Positions 33,996-46,923 are shown, counted from the first letter of the stretch. The stretch is DNA of 64,000 nt from Dactylonectria macrodidyma (GCA_020744425.1 JAGMUV010000017.1:1426001-1490000); one strand, 5' to 3'. The notes: generated by a model from the sequence alone, not told the origin. Translations and numbers: made by a program.

Positions 33996-35255
33996 TTTGA
34001 GGTTATATTTAAGATTAAATTGAAAAGAAAACGAAAATGAATGGAAATCATAAGGAAAGAGACAGACATCAACCCCAGGTCTAATATACCAAACAATCAG
34101 CGGAAAGAGGCGGAGGGATGAGGGCCTCGACAAACACGAAATTACGCCTGAGATCTGACTCAGATGGATCAATACGAAAATACGGCAGGGGTGCCATCAC
34201 TAGGATCCAATCAACGCAGAGAGTTCTTATTACATAAGCTGGAAAGAATGTGTCTCACGAAAGGAGTCGGTCCTATTTATTCCGATCACGTGCACGAGAT
34301 TGGAAGACATGACGTGACTACGAGAAGTGAGTAAGTTCAGCCACAGCTCAATCCCCGGCTGAGCAATTGGGTGTGGCGGAATGACGGAGCATGTGGCTGA
34401 CGCGGCCAGCTATCGTCCTCCCTCAGGAAAGGCATCAAATCGATTCGATCTTCGCTTGCTGTGGAATATCTATGCCTAAATTGTCAACAAGTTCATTCCA
34501 TGGACGTCTTGCGGACACCTGTAATGTGCCTCTCACAGCTTTGACTCGTGCTAGAACTCAGCGGCCCATTTACCTTGTCATTTCGCTGAGTAAATGTTTG
34601 GAGGAACAAACCATGGCTGAGAACAATTTGGTTTGAGTTTGCCACATAGCAGTTTTCGAGGGAATGCATTACGCCCGTCTCATCTACCTGCCGATAGTGT
34701 TTTACCCCAAAAGAGGTGTCATTGAGCCAGGAGGCCAGGGGAGTGCAGTGACTTGACTCGCACGTACCCTCGACTGACCATCTTAGTCCCCCCATGTTCG
34801 TAACAATCGAATCATCTTCCTCCCATTTCTCAAGCCCTGAACCATCCCCAGACTTTCTCCAGATCTCACCCCGCGTTCGATGAAGCCTCCCGCCCTCCCA
34901 TCGCTCAGATGAATCGATTCTTCCTAGCATGCGGGGTCGACAATCTCGAGATGGAGGATGCTGCGGAGTATCGTGAGTCGACAGTGTTGCGGGGGAGCCA
35001 ATGAGATGGCGTCTTACCCCAGGTTACAAACTCCGCGGCCCACCACGAGACGGCTCTAGCAGGGGGCCGGCTCAAAGGACGGCAGATGAGGTCGGCAAGT
35101 GAGAGCTCAACATCGCCCCCTGGTTTCTCGTAGAGCCCTGCTACTGTGCTTTCCGACTCATCCTCTCTTTTCCCGCGCAGAGAAGGACCCCGAGAAGGCC
35201 ATTTTTCTCGCTGTATCCCAACCCCTCTTCGCCGTTTGTTTATTTGCGCCACGAC
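33996..35255. other. Long intergenic region before a Zn2Cys6 gene
   Basis: A 1.26-kb divergent gap. The part after about 34760 is C/T-rich, like the leader and promoter of the downstream regulator. No gene is recognised. Confidence 0.45.
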
Positions 35256-38200
35256 ATGTCCGTCTCTGCAATGGACGATCCGGCCTCGGCCGAGGATGCC
35301 AGCTACAGCTACGACGTCGACCTGGGCCCTGAAGTGGACGCCTCCAACCGCGTCCACAAGTTACCCTCGGCAAAGGCCAAGAAGCGGGCATCTCGCGCCT
35401 GTCTGCCGTGCCGTTCGCGCAAGGTGAGGTGCATCCTCACTAGCTCGGCGGAGCCCTGTATCAACTGCCGACTGGACGACAAAGAGTGTGTCTTCATTGC
35501 CAGGTCCAAGTTTTCGTACGTCAAAGAGCTGTCTCATGCCTAGGACCTAGCATCCAGGATATCCGGGCTGTTATGTATCATGTATACTTGTAGCTGACCG
35601 CGTTACAGGAGGGGAACTTCGCGTCATGCTCCCGTCGCTTCCAAGGAGCCTTCATCCGCTGCTCCACCTGGACAGGACGTGGGCTCCTTTGGAGATGATC
35701 TTCCATCCAACACAGACGAGCAACCGTCATTAGCGGTGGACCCAGTACCACTAGATGGCGCCTTACCATCACTACCCCCCGACCTAGGTGACTATGGCAA
35801 TGGTGAGTCTAGCCTCTCTATGCTCTATCCAAGCCCATCATCTAACCTTGATCAAGAATCCATTGACGACTTGGATCTTCCACAACTCTCAGCCGCCTTT
35901 CCAGAATCACTCTTTCCGGACTGTCCATGGGCTCCTCAAGAAGGCACACAGAGACTTCTCTTTGACCCCACGAACCCAGACTATTCCATCCTTGAAGCCC
36001 CAAAAGTCCATACCCTGTCCCCAGAAGACCTGGACTACCTCTACAAGCAAGGATGTTTCGTCGTACCGCAGAGGAACATACTCAACGAGTTCATCCAGCA
36101 GTACTTCTTACACATCCATCCTATGCTTCCCATGTTGAATGAAGCCGACTTCTGGGCGCTATATCACCCGCAGAATTTGGACGACACCTATGGAGATAGA
36201 ATGCCCCTGATTGTAATCCAGGGGATTCTGTTTACATCTTGCAGCGTGAGTTAATATTGTTTGGCTTTGCATTTCAGGCCGTTATCCTAACCTTCCTCAG
36301 TTTGTATCCAAAGAAACAATTGAAACTCTCGGCTTCAAATCGGTTCACGATGCCAAGTCTTCCTTCTACAAGCGGGCAAAGGTAGCAAAGCCCTCTTCCG
36401 TATACACTCAGAAACTAACCGCCGCAGCTCATCTACGACTTCGGACTTGAGACTTCCTCAATATCCATAGCACACGCCGCACTCTTGCTTTCTCACTCGC
36501 ACTTGATTCCTCTACCACACGGGGGATGCAAACATCTTGGCCCGATGTGGCTGGGTATCGCCATGCATTACGCCCGTGACGCTGGGGCTCATCGCTATCA
36601 GTCAATATCAACAAGCGGGGCTCCAGTCACCCCGCAACAGAAGAAGCTGGGTGCAGTCTTAAAACGACTTTGGTGGTGCTGCATTATCCGCGATCGACTT
36701 ATGCCGCTGACATCGCGTCGGACCATCAAGATTACGCATTCCAACTTCAATTTCACGGGAAACCAACTTCTCACCGCTGCTGATTTGGCCGAAGAGTTCG
36801 AGAAGTCGAGCGTGTACGATCCCACTACGAAACGTTTCCTTGCCGAGATCCTGGAAAAGTTGGTAGAGCTGTGCGTCATATTGACAGAGGTTCTGACCCT
36901 CACGTTCCCAATGCACGACGATCCCTCACGGGCTCCTTCACATCCTGTCACAGAGGAAAGTCGTATTGGCGATTGTAGGATGGCCCTAAAGCGGTGGTAT
37001 AGCACCGTCTTGCGAATACAGTCAACCCCAACCGGAAATATTCTCAAGGATGTCGATGCTTCTGGACCGTCAAATAGCTCTCCAGTGCTGTTCATCAACC
37101 TTTTGGAAATGTATTACCAGTGAGTGGGAATATCCATGCTCAAAGTACGATCGGTGGCTAACCTATTTAGCTCTGCGAGAATGGCTCTCTGTCACTACGA
37201 AATTCTGTACTGCAGCCTCGCTCCACCCTTGCGATTAGGTCATCTTGACACAGTCTATGAAAGCACCCATGAGCTACAAGGTGCGGTTGCGCAAGTCACA
37301 CAATGTCTCAGGAAACTTGTCCGTTTGCGTCTTGATCGCTGGCTTCCCATAAGCGCGTAAGTGTCCTGTCTCTTCATTATTCGACTACTTCTAACGTCTT
37401 TGTAGGGTTGGTTGTACAGCGTTCCCCCTGGCTCTCCAGATTCTCGACGTGAAACTCTTCAATCCACAGACTCCCAATCAAAACTCAAATTCTCCATCTT
37501 TCGCGCAATACAAACAACAGCAACTCAACGTTCTTATCGAAGCCATGAAAACCTACAGACCACGGTACGATGGTGTTGACTGGGTGGCTCGGACCGTTCG
37601 CTTCATTGTCGACCTCGCTCAGCAACACTTGACAGCGATACGAACTCAGCACGGAAACTCGATCTCAAGTTGGACGGACATTTTGCAGTTGCAACCAAAG
37701 TACTATCTGCGCTTGGCGATGACCATGGACTTGAGCATACGTAACGGGAAGTTGCCACAAGAGAGCGACTTCCCCCAGAGTTTACGTGGAATTTTCGAGC
37801 ACAAGCTTCTTGTGCCACCGCCATTGAATCCCCATTATGGACTCACGAATTTCGGCAGCCCAGTGCAGGCTGGTGCAAGGATAGAACCTGTAATGTCTGA
37901 GAAGGGCAGCCCAGAGGAAGAACTGCCACGGGTACATCAACACCTCCGCGAATCAACAGCTTTCGTTCCTGGCGATGAAGCCGCGAGGGTCGCACAAAAT
38001 CCTTTGGACTTTGATGACAGGATGTGGGAGGCTTCTAGTGGCACGCCAACCACAAACCCAAAGGGAACGGAATCCATCGCTAGTGGTGACGAGGGTCAAA
38101 ACCACCCTGTCATGGAACTGGATTACGGATCAGTTTTGCTTTCCTCACCGGGCGATGCTGGGATGTTTGGGAATGAGAGGAGGGAATCTGGGGGCAGCTG

Positions 38201-38318
38201 CTCTCTAGCCAAGCCTCTCAGTCCAGGGTTATGGGAAACCGGCCTTTCGATCTTCGAGGCAGCAAATTTTGGAAACGGCGCCGATGATTCTGTTTTGGAG
38301 CGACTTTTGGAGATTTGA
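35256..38318 (+). CDS. Zn2Cys6 transcription factor
   Basis: Six exons: 35256-35515, 35609-36245, 36301-36381, 36428-37119, 37171-37356 and 37406-38318, giving 922 aa. The zinc cluster is RACLPCRSRKVRC, then CINCRLDDKEC. The first donor could also be the GT after GCCAG a few codons earlier, which keeps frame. The fungal regulatory domain spans about residues 230-560 (NEFIQQYFLHIHPMLPMLNE, HLGPMWLGIAMHYARDAGAH, LKRLWWCCIIRDRLMPLTSR). This block order resembles the cutinase-regulator CTF1-type subfamily, though targets cannot be read from sequence. The C-terminal 200 residues are acidic and low complexity, suited to activation. A Zn2Cys6 factor of this size is nuclear. Confidence 0.87.
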
Positions 38319-38493
38319 CACGGCATTTGATTTAGTCGAAAGATACTGTAAGATTATGACCAATGTACACTTAATATTTTCTCAGTAATGCCTTACAGAG
38401 ATTTGGATTGACCATACGTCACGCGTTTATTCTCCATCGCTGCAAGTATTGTGACATGACTAAGACTATCTCGTTCCTACTGGCTTAGACAAA

Positions 38494-41400
38494 TTACACA
38501 GTCTCGAGAAAACCAATGTTACTGGTCTCACCAACAGCCTTCTTCAAAACTAAAACGAGCTCATCTAGTGCTGCAAGCATTTGCAAAAACGCGTTCAAGA
38601 TGACGACATAATTCCTTGAATCTTCATCATCAAGGCTATCCTTGTTGTAGAGCTTGCCAGATGTGTCAGCTCCCTCTTGGAAGGGCTCTCTTGCAACGAG
38701 TACCGCTTTGGCGAATAACGGCGTGGGCAAGATGGCCGGGAGAGGGTCGCCGCTCTTCAATGTTTGCTGAACTAGCGACAGCACTGCCATGAGCTCGGCG
38801 ATGAAACTCTCGCGGATAGCCCCGGTGGACGGGATGATCCACGCCCGTTGCTCTTCTGTCAAATCGGCCGTGTATAGGAGTATTTGGCTGATGCATTGGT
38901 TGAGGAGCATGCATAGGTTACAGACCTTGCTGAGCGTGTTCGAGTCAAAGTTAGACGACGAAAACTCAAACACGGTTAGCTTGATTGGTCCTGCAATGGA
39001 CAACAGGCCTTCGGCAACTCCAAGACCCTCCTCTTCAACAACCTCGCGTAGATCCGACGCAGGATCTTTCCAGTTGGATGCAAAGAGAGCATATTGATCT
39101 CGGACGCTGGCAAGGCTGTCGGCCAGAAGGTGGCGGTAATGACGGTTCGCCGACGGCGGTTTGGGGAGGAAGTTGACAATAAGGGTTCCGCCAAAGCCAG
39201 CGAATACCAGGACAACGCGTCTCCAGAAGACTTCATAGCCCACGCCAGGGTTGCCGTAGACTGGGTTGTGAGTATCGATCCAGCTGTAGGCCACGACGAG
39301 ATATGCCGTCACGGCCATCATGAGTCCCGCGGGCATCAAGGCGGGGGAGCTGAAGAGACGCCACCACATGAAGACAACAATGACCACGGCCATGATGGCG
39401 GCTTCGCCGTAAGGGTTTCCGGGGCCGTTGCCAGCGCCAATGTACCATGCTGCCATGCCTATGACACCACCGACGATGGTCCCGATTGCTCGAACAATAA
39501 TGCCATACATGACATCCGCCGTGTACGGGACCAGAGCTAGCTGCGCCATAATGACGGCCCACATGCCCTTCTCGCGATAATAGAAGCCGGCGGTGGAAGA
39601 AATGACGGCCGGGATCGAGAGGGCGAGGGAGACGACGACCATGCGAAGACCGTAGATTCCTTCTGCGCTTCCGAGCCATCTCGTAATGCTCAGCAATAAC
39701 CGGCCGCATCCGCTCCGTTTCCGGCTGTTGGGAGTCTTCATCGAGGCTAATTCAACGCGAGCAGATTTGATATTGGGGTTCGGCTGCTTGGGCAGGCGAA
39801 CGTTTGAAGCAACTGTTGAGACGCGGGTCATGACGGTGTCGCCAAGATCCGCACCAGGAGTATCGGTTTCTGTCAAGTCCGTAGCCGAAATCCAGCCAAA
39901 GAGAGCCCTCAATCGAGTCGGCAACCACAGTCTCAGCTTAGTTCTCGTCGTTTCCAGCTCCACGACTTTCGAAAGCAGCAGCTCCAACTTGTTAGCTAAC
40001 TCAGTGAGCCTCTCCTTGATGAGTAACCCCATCATAATTCCGGTTAATGACGGGGCGGTGCCAGCGTCGACCTGCAAGACGCCTTGGTCGTCAAATATTT
40101 GGTGGGATGGCTCAAACATGTAACCTGAGGTTGCGCTGGTGAATGTATCGCTGCATTCTCGGAGCTTCTCTAGCGTAGCAACATGCCGCTGCAACATGTC
40201 GGCGTGGCCAACCGACTTGAACGCGTTCGAGTGCAGCATGCCCTCGCTGATGGCTTCGATGGACTCTTTGCATGCCTCAACCAAAGGCTCGGTCGGACTC
40301 GAGAGTGCTTTGAGGCTTTTTTGAACCAATTCAGCCCTCTCCGGATGGTTCGCCTTGAGGTGAAAATCGACTGCCCGGTTGATCTGATGCCGTCCCGTCG
40401 CAGGATTGCCGCTAGTCCCATCCTCTGCTGCTTGCGCAAAGTCTAATGCTTGCTTTGCCTTCGCTTTCCGCACTTCCTTGTGTCTGTGAACTTCGAGCAG
40501 GCCGGTAAACCCAATGATGAGCTGCCTGAAAGAATCGTTGAGCGTGCACAAGTCATCTGAACTCCATCTGCCAACGGAAAAGTCGATGGGCAGAAATTTC
40601 GTAACCGGATCCAACTGTTTGTAACCCGTCAAGATTTTCTGTCTAGCCCCAGTCAACACTTCTGTGCTCATACCCAGGCTGGGGTGTTGGAGGCCGAGCA
40701 GACAGGCGTCGAGAAATGTTGGCATCGCGGCGAGCAGGCGTCTCATGCCGTCCAAGGATTGAGTTGACGAAGACGTTGGGAAGATGAAGATGTTGCAAAC
40801 AATTGCAATGGCTTCAGCAATGGCGCAGGGCAAGACCAAAACCTTGCCAATGGTTCCTCTGAAAGTCGGCAGAAGAGGTGCCTGCGTGAGAAAAATGGTG
40901 CTGACGATGCATGCCATGATTTGCAGGAGCATGAGTTTAGGGACCGCTACTCGAAGGCGAGCCTGGATTATTAGCATTCGACTCGCTACGATGGGCGGGA
41001 CGCACTCACTACTAGGTAGAGATATAGACCAGTCATGAAAAAGTAAGTCAACGATACTCTCACGTCCAACATGTAGCCATTTAATATCTGTACTTGGACG
41101 TATTGGGTGGGGTTGGTAGTGTTTTGCGCTATTTGCAAGAGCTCGCCATATCGAGCCTTCATTTCTGCATCGGGACGCGTCGCCAGTGCGGCTTTCATGC
41201 TGATGAGGCCCCACGCCCAGGCGGAGGTGAGGCCTAGAAGAACGCTGGTGGCAGCGATGAGGTGGACGAAAACAATACCAGCCGGCGGTGCGATGAACAA
41301 GACGATGCTGAGTCGAGTGAGCAACGTGATTGAAGATGAGGGTCGGCGAAACGAGCCGAATCTCACTTACCATCCAAGAAACGCAGCCTGGCCCATTACT

Positions 41401-41651
41401 TTGAGAGTTGGATTGATGAAAATAAGAATCGTCATGATCCAGACTGCGAGGGAACATCTGAATAGCTTCTTGAGGTCCTTGGCATTGAAGTGGTCGAGCC
41501 ATGGAGGCAGTTTTCGTACCGACGATGGCGCTGCGTTGGTGAAGTAGGGATTCTGGACCGTCTCTGGCACATCGTCGCTAGCAGAGTCGGATTTTGGCTT
41601 CTCGTCCGACCCATTACGACCGAGAGTGGCCTCTCGGTCGGAGCCAGACAT
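38494..41651 (-). CDS. Bre4-like aromatic acid exporter family membrane protein
   Basis: Three exons read downward, 41651-41371, 41307-41010 and 40962-38494, giving 1015 aa. The reading frame seen upstream of 40962 in the last exon's frame is not coding. The acidic/serine-rich N terminus (MSGSDREATLG) precedes six membrane helices (for example LAVWIMTILIFINP, PPAGIVFVHLIAATSVLLGL). A long soluble region (about residues 330-610) follows, then a second six-helix block (LSIPAVISSTAGFYY, TIVGGVIGMAAWYIG) and a C-terminal cytosolic domain. This is the two-block layout of fungal ArAE_2_N/FUSC proteins such as brefeldin-A-sensitivity protein 4. The family is thought to move aromatic or anionic compounds; the substrate here is unknown. 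Confidence 0.87.
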
Positions 41652-43431
41652 GGTGAGCGGCTCGGTATGTCGTCGATTCGGTCTGGGAGTCGATAATGGA
41701 CACGCTGTTGCTTGCGGAGGGCCGTGTTATAAACGTGAGGCCCATGACAGACAGAGTTTTTAGCACACTAGGCCGCTCAGTCCAAACCCCGGTCGTGGAA
41801 GAATTAGAATTGTCTCCCTGGGGCATTGTCGTCAATGGGGGTCTAATGATGTAGGGACCACTGTCGATTAAAGTCCACCAGGTGTTAGGTTAGCGAGCGC
41901 ATCAAGTGTCGCCCCGCATGAATGAGACCGGTCTGCATTTCGTCTGGCCGATCTACCCGTGCGCAGATGCTTCATTGGCCTGAGCGGATACTTCAGTGGC
42001 CTGGGGCAGATGCTCCATTGGCCATGGCAACGCTCAATCAAGACAAGACAGACAGGCTTGGACAGAGACGACCTTACCGGAACGTGAGCTAGCTGCATGG
42101 TTAGCTGGCAGGATACCTAATCCCCCAGCACCCAGCCATCAGGATTCAAACACGCAATTGACTCGAGCCAACCGATATCCAACCCGTACGACAGCTCCAT
42201 ATCCACGCAGCTACGTAATGCTACGTAGCACACGGCAAGAAACGCCATGTAACGGCATTGACTGATTAGCGCGTCGCCTCTTGATTGAAGGGGCAGGCAG
42301 GCAGAGCGAAAAACCTTGACGCGGTTTGGCGCAATGGAGATGCCAAGCCAAAGCTCATCCGGCGCCAGACCAACAGATACGAAATCTTACAGGGGATGGC
42401 CTGCTTAGACTCGCGGCCGCTCCGTGGAAGCAAAGTCAAAAACAGCTAGGTATACCAGAGCGGGAAATGATGCGCGACAATGATGGTAATGGTCAAGAGA
42501 CCAAAATTGATGAGAGACATTTATGTACTGCAGCCGTAAATCCGAGGCGGTCAGCTTATGTATTGCATATTTCATGCAGCAAGGGACTTCAAGTGACAGC
42601 CAAAGGCCAGAACAGGCCCCATTGAAGGAGTATCGATACCCCTACCCAGCTGCTAGCAGAGGAGCGCCCATCTGTCACAGCGACGTCCTCATCCTCCGCG
42701 ACCTGGGGTTGCTCGGAAAATTCGCCGAAGTGAGTTGGCATCGACGTCGTCTTTAACGGGAAAAGAATATTGAAGATATTAGACATTGACCGACCCTTTT
42801 TGTTTTTTTTTTTGAGGATATTTTGGCCTGGGCCTTCAATCTCATCCACGCCAGGAACCAGAAAGCAGCTCTGTTCAATCTACCCTCCATTGCTCAAGTA
42901 GGAAATGCCAACACACACGCTGTCGCTACTACGCAAGTCTCACTCGTCGGGGTTTAAGTTAAAGAACATGTGTAAGTTCCACTGGAGATGCTACCCGCGG
43001 GAAGGCGCGCGCTAGCCTTTGACACCTGTCTGGCGAACGACGGACGACATGTCATCCCCCCATGTTCGTGTGGTGTGGCGTTTTGTCAAAACGCTACTCT
43101 TCAAATACATACCGTCTCCTTCTCACCGTCTCAATTCAGGGCTTCATTCAGGGTGGTTTGCGTTTGTCTAATTGCCCTTAGCCGCCCTTTACAGTTGCTT
43201 GAGGATGCTGATCCTTAAAGTACATCTCATCACTTATTCACTTCGATGCTTTCTTTAGGTTAAGAAATTCCACTACCCGGCCACACGCCGAGCTGTGTTT
43301 TTTTGGTACACTTCCACATTCCTTGATAAGCTGCCGAAAATTCTGCCCACTTGTACATAATGCCTTGGAAGCAAGGCTGAGGCTCCAACTTCTTTGTGGT
43401 AGTGACCAGATGCAATCAAGCATCCTCGCCT
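41652..43431. other. Long intergenic region with short degenerate repeat
   Basis: 1.78 kb without a credible gene; open frames are short and lack domains. It holds three imperfect 21-22 bp units at 41966-42029 (separate entry). Confidence 0.45.
41966..42029 (+). repeat. Three imperfect 21-22 bp tandem units
   Basis: Units start at 41966, 41987 and 42009, with cores GATGCTTCATTGGCC, GATACTTCAGTGGCC and GATGCTCCATTGGCC. It is a short degenerate minisatellite upstream of the Bre4-like gene; no function is evident. Confidence 0.55.
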
Positions 43432-44514
43432 CTACTTCTTCGACAACTGACTTATTAACCCATCGCGGATACCCAGTAGGCCTTTCTTAACCTGTGGATT
43501 TGCTGTCGTTTCGATCCGCTGTTCCAACTCATCAATCCTGGCTTGTAGCTCCTGAGCCTGCGTCTCTTCTGGATCGACCTCCTCGTCCTCACCGTCGTCG
43601 TCGGCCTCTGATACCTCTAGCAGAAGACTATCCCCAAACGCCGTCCCGAAAGACTCCGCCATTCCAGCGTCCTTGATGGCGAATACGACGTCTTCCAGGC
43701 CATCCCATGTCTCCCTTTTGTTCTTGTTCTTACCATCTTTTCGGGGCACAAGAACCTTTCGCCAAGCTGCTGCTATTTCGCCAACGGGGTTTCCATAGGC
43801 ACCGCATCCCCAAGCGCCGAGCACAACCTTAGTCATCCCTTTTGCTTGACAAATTCGTAGAACCATCTTCATCTTCCGCAGAGCCATCTCGCGATCTTTT
43901 TCGTTGGCATATGCTCCCCTCCCAGAGTCGTCGCGATCTGTCTCTGGGCTTCGAAGCATTGCGGCAGTGATGCAGTCCACAAACCATCGATCCTTTTTCT
44001 CCAGCAGCTCGTCCATCTCGTCTCTGAAGACTAAGACGTCGGGGGTGTAGACTGCCCCTATCTCGGGCAGCCTGTAGTATTCGTCCTTCAGTGATGGTAG
44101 TAAGGTCGTGCGCATACAGAGTGACTCCTCTTGGCTGCCAGCGCCGTTGAGAAACCCACCACCTGGGGATAGAGGCGAGGCCATGTTCAGGATGGCGACC
44201 TTGGGTAGTTTGTGTGTGTGGCTGATCGGCCCTTCTAGAGATGAGTAATTGGTGAGGAGCGAGCGAGCCGCAGTCAGAGTGTCTGCAACCCGAAGTGTGA
44301 GACGAGGGCCATTTTCTGTCTGTGATTGGTCATTCTTCAGGACTGGAAGCGGATTGACAATCAGCTCCGTGGCTTCGATGCCGCGTCGGGCGCGAGGATG
44401 TGTTGGCAATAATGATGGGATCAACTGATTGATTGTGGCCTTGGCCTTCTTTGCCCGAGCATCGCGACGGAAGCTCGCGGGAGGTTGGCCAACTGAGGGT
44501 TCAGTTCGTCCCAT
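43432..44514 (-). CDS. TIGR02452/PARG-like macrodomain-type protein
   Basis: Single exon of 360 aa. The start at 44514 (MGRTEPSVGQPPASFRRD) is the first ATG of the frame. The microbial PARG-like fold is shown by NMASPLSPGGGFLNGAGSQE and ESLCMRTTLLPSL, which contain the GGG-X6-8-QEE signature that binds and cleaves poly(ADP-ribose) in bacterial-type glycohydrolases. A late block (KVVLGAWGCGAYGNP) is typical of the family. The C terminus has an acidic stretch (EADDDGEDEEVDPEE) and a coiled coil (AQELQARIDELEQRIE). The glycohydrolase role is inferred from the motif, not shown. It is probably cytosolic or nuclear. Confidence 0.85.
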   Translation of the reverse strand: MGRTEPSVGQPPASFRRDARAKKAKATINQLIPSLLPTHPRARRGIEATELIVNPLPVLKNDQSQTENGPRLTLRVADTLTAARSLLTNYSSLEGPISHTHKLPKVAILNMASPLSPGGGFLNGAGSQEESLCMRTTLLPSLKDEYYRLPEIGAVYTPDVLVFRDEMDELLEKKDRWFVDCITAAMLRSPETDRDDSGRGAYANEKDREMALRKMKMVLRICQAKGMTKVVLGAWGCGAYGNPVGEIAAAWRKVLVPRKDGKNKNKRETWDGLEDVVFAIKDAGMAESFGTAFGDSLLLEVSEADDDGEDEEVDPEETQAQELQARIDELEQRIETTANPQVKKGLLGIRDGLISQLSKK

Positions 44515-45051
44515 TTTGACAATGAAGAGATCTGGGTGATGCGAAAGGATGCTTGTGGTCTGGTTGATGGCTGACTGAAGCGGGGATGACGACGACACTA
44601 TTTAACACGCCCGCATTTTGTGCCACAGGGATCGAGCTACAGTGGGGTCAGCTAGTCCCAAGCACCCTGATAACCTCTGTAGTGGGACATGTGGAACAAC
44701 CCTTGTGGATGAAAACAGAAGTGTCATGGGATTTGATCCTCAACTGTCTAAAATCCTTGGAGCCAAAAGGGAAAAGTCGAAGGTCCATACTGTAAGCTAG
44801 CTCGGTCCGCCAGGCATTTCATGAATAGTTGCGTTGAAGCTGGATCAACTCGATTTTTGACTCGAAGATTAGGAAGACAGGATCACCGAGTATGCATTCA
44901 AACGACGACGCAACCTAGATGGCTATAAAAACCTAAAAATTACATTCCATTTTAGTCTATTAAATAAGCCCTCCACGCTACCTATGCTCATGCAATGGAG
45001 AAGGAACAAATGTTAGTCAAATTAGCCGAGTTCAACCGCAACTTGCAACAC
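44515..45051. other. Intergenic
   Basis: 537 bp between two minus-strand genes: the promoter of the PARG-like gene and the 3' end of the GNAT gene. Nothing else is visible. Confidence 0.4.
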
Positions 45052-45615
45052 CTAACTCTGCAAACTCTTCAACATGATGTGGTCCCTCTGAACAACAGTC
45101 CCAACCACAAAATCATGGTGCCCAACTTTGTGATAGCCCCATTTCTCGTATGCTTTGAGGGCTCTGTGATTCTCTTCCCAAACACCAAGCCAGATATTTT
45201 TGAACCCCCGCTCTATTGCCATTTCGTGTACTGTTTTAGAGAGCAACCCACCGATTCCTTTTCCGTGACCAGAAGGATGAACATAAATCCTTTGGAGCTC
45301 AACTGCGTCTTCTACACCAGCAAGGCAGGGCTCTGTACTTCCGGTAGTCAGATACGAGAAGCCGAGTATCTCATCTTTAGAACCAGTGGCAACAATAATT
45401 TCCTTGTTTTCGTTGTGTAGGTCTTTGAGAATCGCTGCGACTGTGTACGAGTCATCCAAAAACGCTTGAAGCTCATGGGCTTCCACTGAGTGCCCAAAAG
45501 TGGCTGTGAAGACGTGTGCTCCAAGTTTCGCGATACTTGCGGCGTCTTGGGGTTGTGCTTTTCGAATGGGAACGGGAATATCCGGGCTATCTGTGTACAT
45601 TTTGGTTGCCGTCAT
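45052..45615 (-). CDS. GNAT-family N-acetyltransferase
   Basis: Single exon of 187 aa. The acetyl-CoA loop is IYVHPSGHGKGIGGLLSK, matching the R/Q-x-x-G-x-G/A pattern after a beta strand (AVELQR). It is followed by the alpha-helix and strand IERGFKNIWLGVWEENHRAL, then KAYEKWGYHKVGHHDF. The early part (IRKAQPQDAASIAKLGAHVF) is a standard GNAT N terminus. The acceptor is unknown; small-molecule or peptide amines are possible. It is close in layout to bacterial-type GNAT proteins, which are often horizontally shared, but no transfer can be shown here. Confidence 0.88.
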   Translation of the reverse strand: MTATKMYTDSPDIPVPIRKAQPQDAASIAKLGAHVFTATFGHSVEAHELQAFLDDSYTVAAILKDLHNENKEIIVATGSKDEILGFSYLTTGSTEPCLAGVEDAVELQRIYVHPSGHGKGIGGLLSKTVHEMAIERGFKNIWLGVWEENHRALKAYEKWGYHKVGHHDFVVGTVVQRDHIMLKSLQS

Positions 45616-46345
45616 GTTGGAGGCCTGAAAATCGGGTGTGTAGAAACGAAGGAGATCGGGAACCAGTGAGTATTAATGTGTCAAAATGAAGTCGTTGAGA
45701 AAGTAATTGTTGGAGAAATAAGCGCTTATTGTTGTTCCCTTAAGAGGCTGTGAGGAGTTGTCGTCGAAACCTGAGACTGAAGATGTGGAGCGGAATTGTT
45801 CTTGTAAAGGTGCTGAATCCATTTATACTTGAGTCAATCCTTTATCTACAATATACAACCTAGTCTATGTAGATGGATTGAACTAGAATCTTCCCTATTC
45901 ATTTCAGTGTCAAGATTTTCCAGTCCCACTAATTTTGACATTGGCGCGCGCCCTAAATTTGACGAGCGCTAAAACGCCTGCTTGGCTCGCCCTGGTGTCC
46001 GAGATCCCTGAGTCAGAAATTTCCACGTCTCTGGCGCGTTGAGAAGGGAAGACAAGGGGCGCACAGAAAGGGAAAATTGTTGCCTAGGGCTTATATACAT
46101 GATATATAATGCATCTGCATTTCTTCAATCCCTTCCCACTTCATTATGGCTTGTCATGAATTGTGCTAATTGTAGCTAAGATTATGCACAAACTCCATCT
46201 CAATAGAGACTGTTCTCAACAATTGAACCGGACTTTCGTTCATCTCGACTGATATATCCACATATAACACGATATGTTACTCAAGTTAAATTGACCACGG
46301 CAGCACTGGACTCTGCATCTCGCCGGTGCCGCCGTGTGCTTCGCC
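45616..46345. other. Intergenic, AT-rich
   Basis: 730 bp upstream of the GNAT gene and downstream of the DUF3237 gene. I see no gene or repeat. Confidence 0.4.
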
Positions 46346-46923
46346 CTAGCTTGAATCTTGAGCTGGAGGTAGAACCATCTATCCGTCAAAGTTAGCTTAT
46401 CTCAATCCTCATGGAGCTATCTAAGTGTCTGTCACGAAATTAAACTCACCTGCCACATGTCAATCACAACATATTTTCCCTTGTCCGCGCCTGTAGGCCG
46501 TTGTAACACGCCAGTGGCGACGATGTAGTTCAGCCACTCATAGTCCGGGTGCCCCGTCTGGAAGATTCCCCTCAGTAAAGTCTGGTTGTTTGGTTGGGTA
46601 GGCCCAGCCGTCTGGATAAAGATATCTGCCCCATCGTGGGTCCTCATATTGTATCGTGTGTCTGGAAAGAAGACTCCCTTTGTGTCGGTGAGGCCCCAGT
46701 CAGCACCGAGATTGGTGACAGTGCCAGATAAACGCGGGCCCGAAAAAGTGCCTCCCGTGATAGGAATTACAACACGGCTTCCCTGGCCATAGTCGCCAAT
46801 CTGCCACCGTTCACCGAGAGTCGCATTGACGGTGTAAAGAAACTCCCATCCAGGGGTGCCAAGGCGCTGGGCAGCGGTGATGGCCGTCAGCGCGAAACCA
46901 AAGAGGGCGGATGAGAGTCTCAT
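46346..46923 (-). CDS. Secreted DUF3237 (UPF0311) family protein
   Basis: Modelled with exon 46923-46450 and a short last exon 46378-46346 after a 71-bp intron, giving 168 aa. Without splicing the frame stops at 46432 with 163 aa. The start at 46923 (MRLSSALFGFALTAITAAQRLG) has a signal peptide, cleaved near residue 18. The DUF3237 beta-barrel is shown by WEFLYTVNATLG, RVVIPITGGTFSGPRLSGTV, GVFFPDTRYNMRTHDGADI and YEWLNYIVATGVL. The biochemical role of the family is unknown. Secretion distinguishes it from the more common cytosolic members. Confidence 0.8.

Noticed and set aside
40963..41502. N-terminal extension of the 1002-aa open frame of the Bre4-like gene
   Set aside because: This part runs through two introns and out-of-frame exon sequence; the real N terminus is on exons 41371-41651 and 41010-41307.
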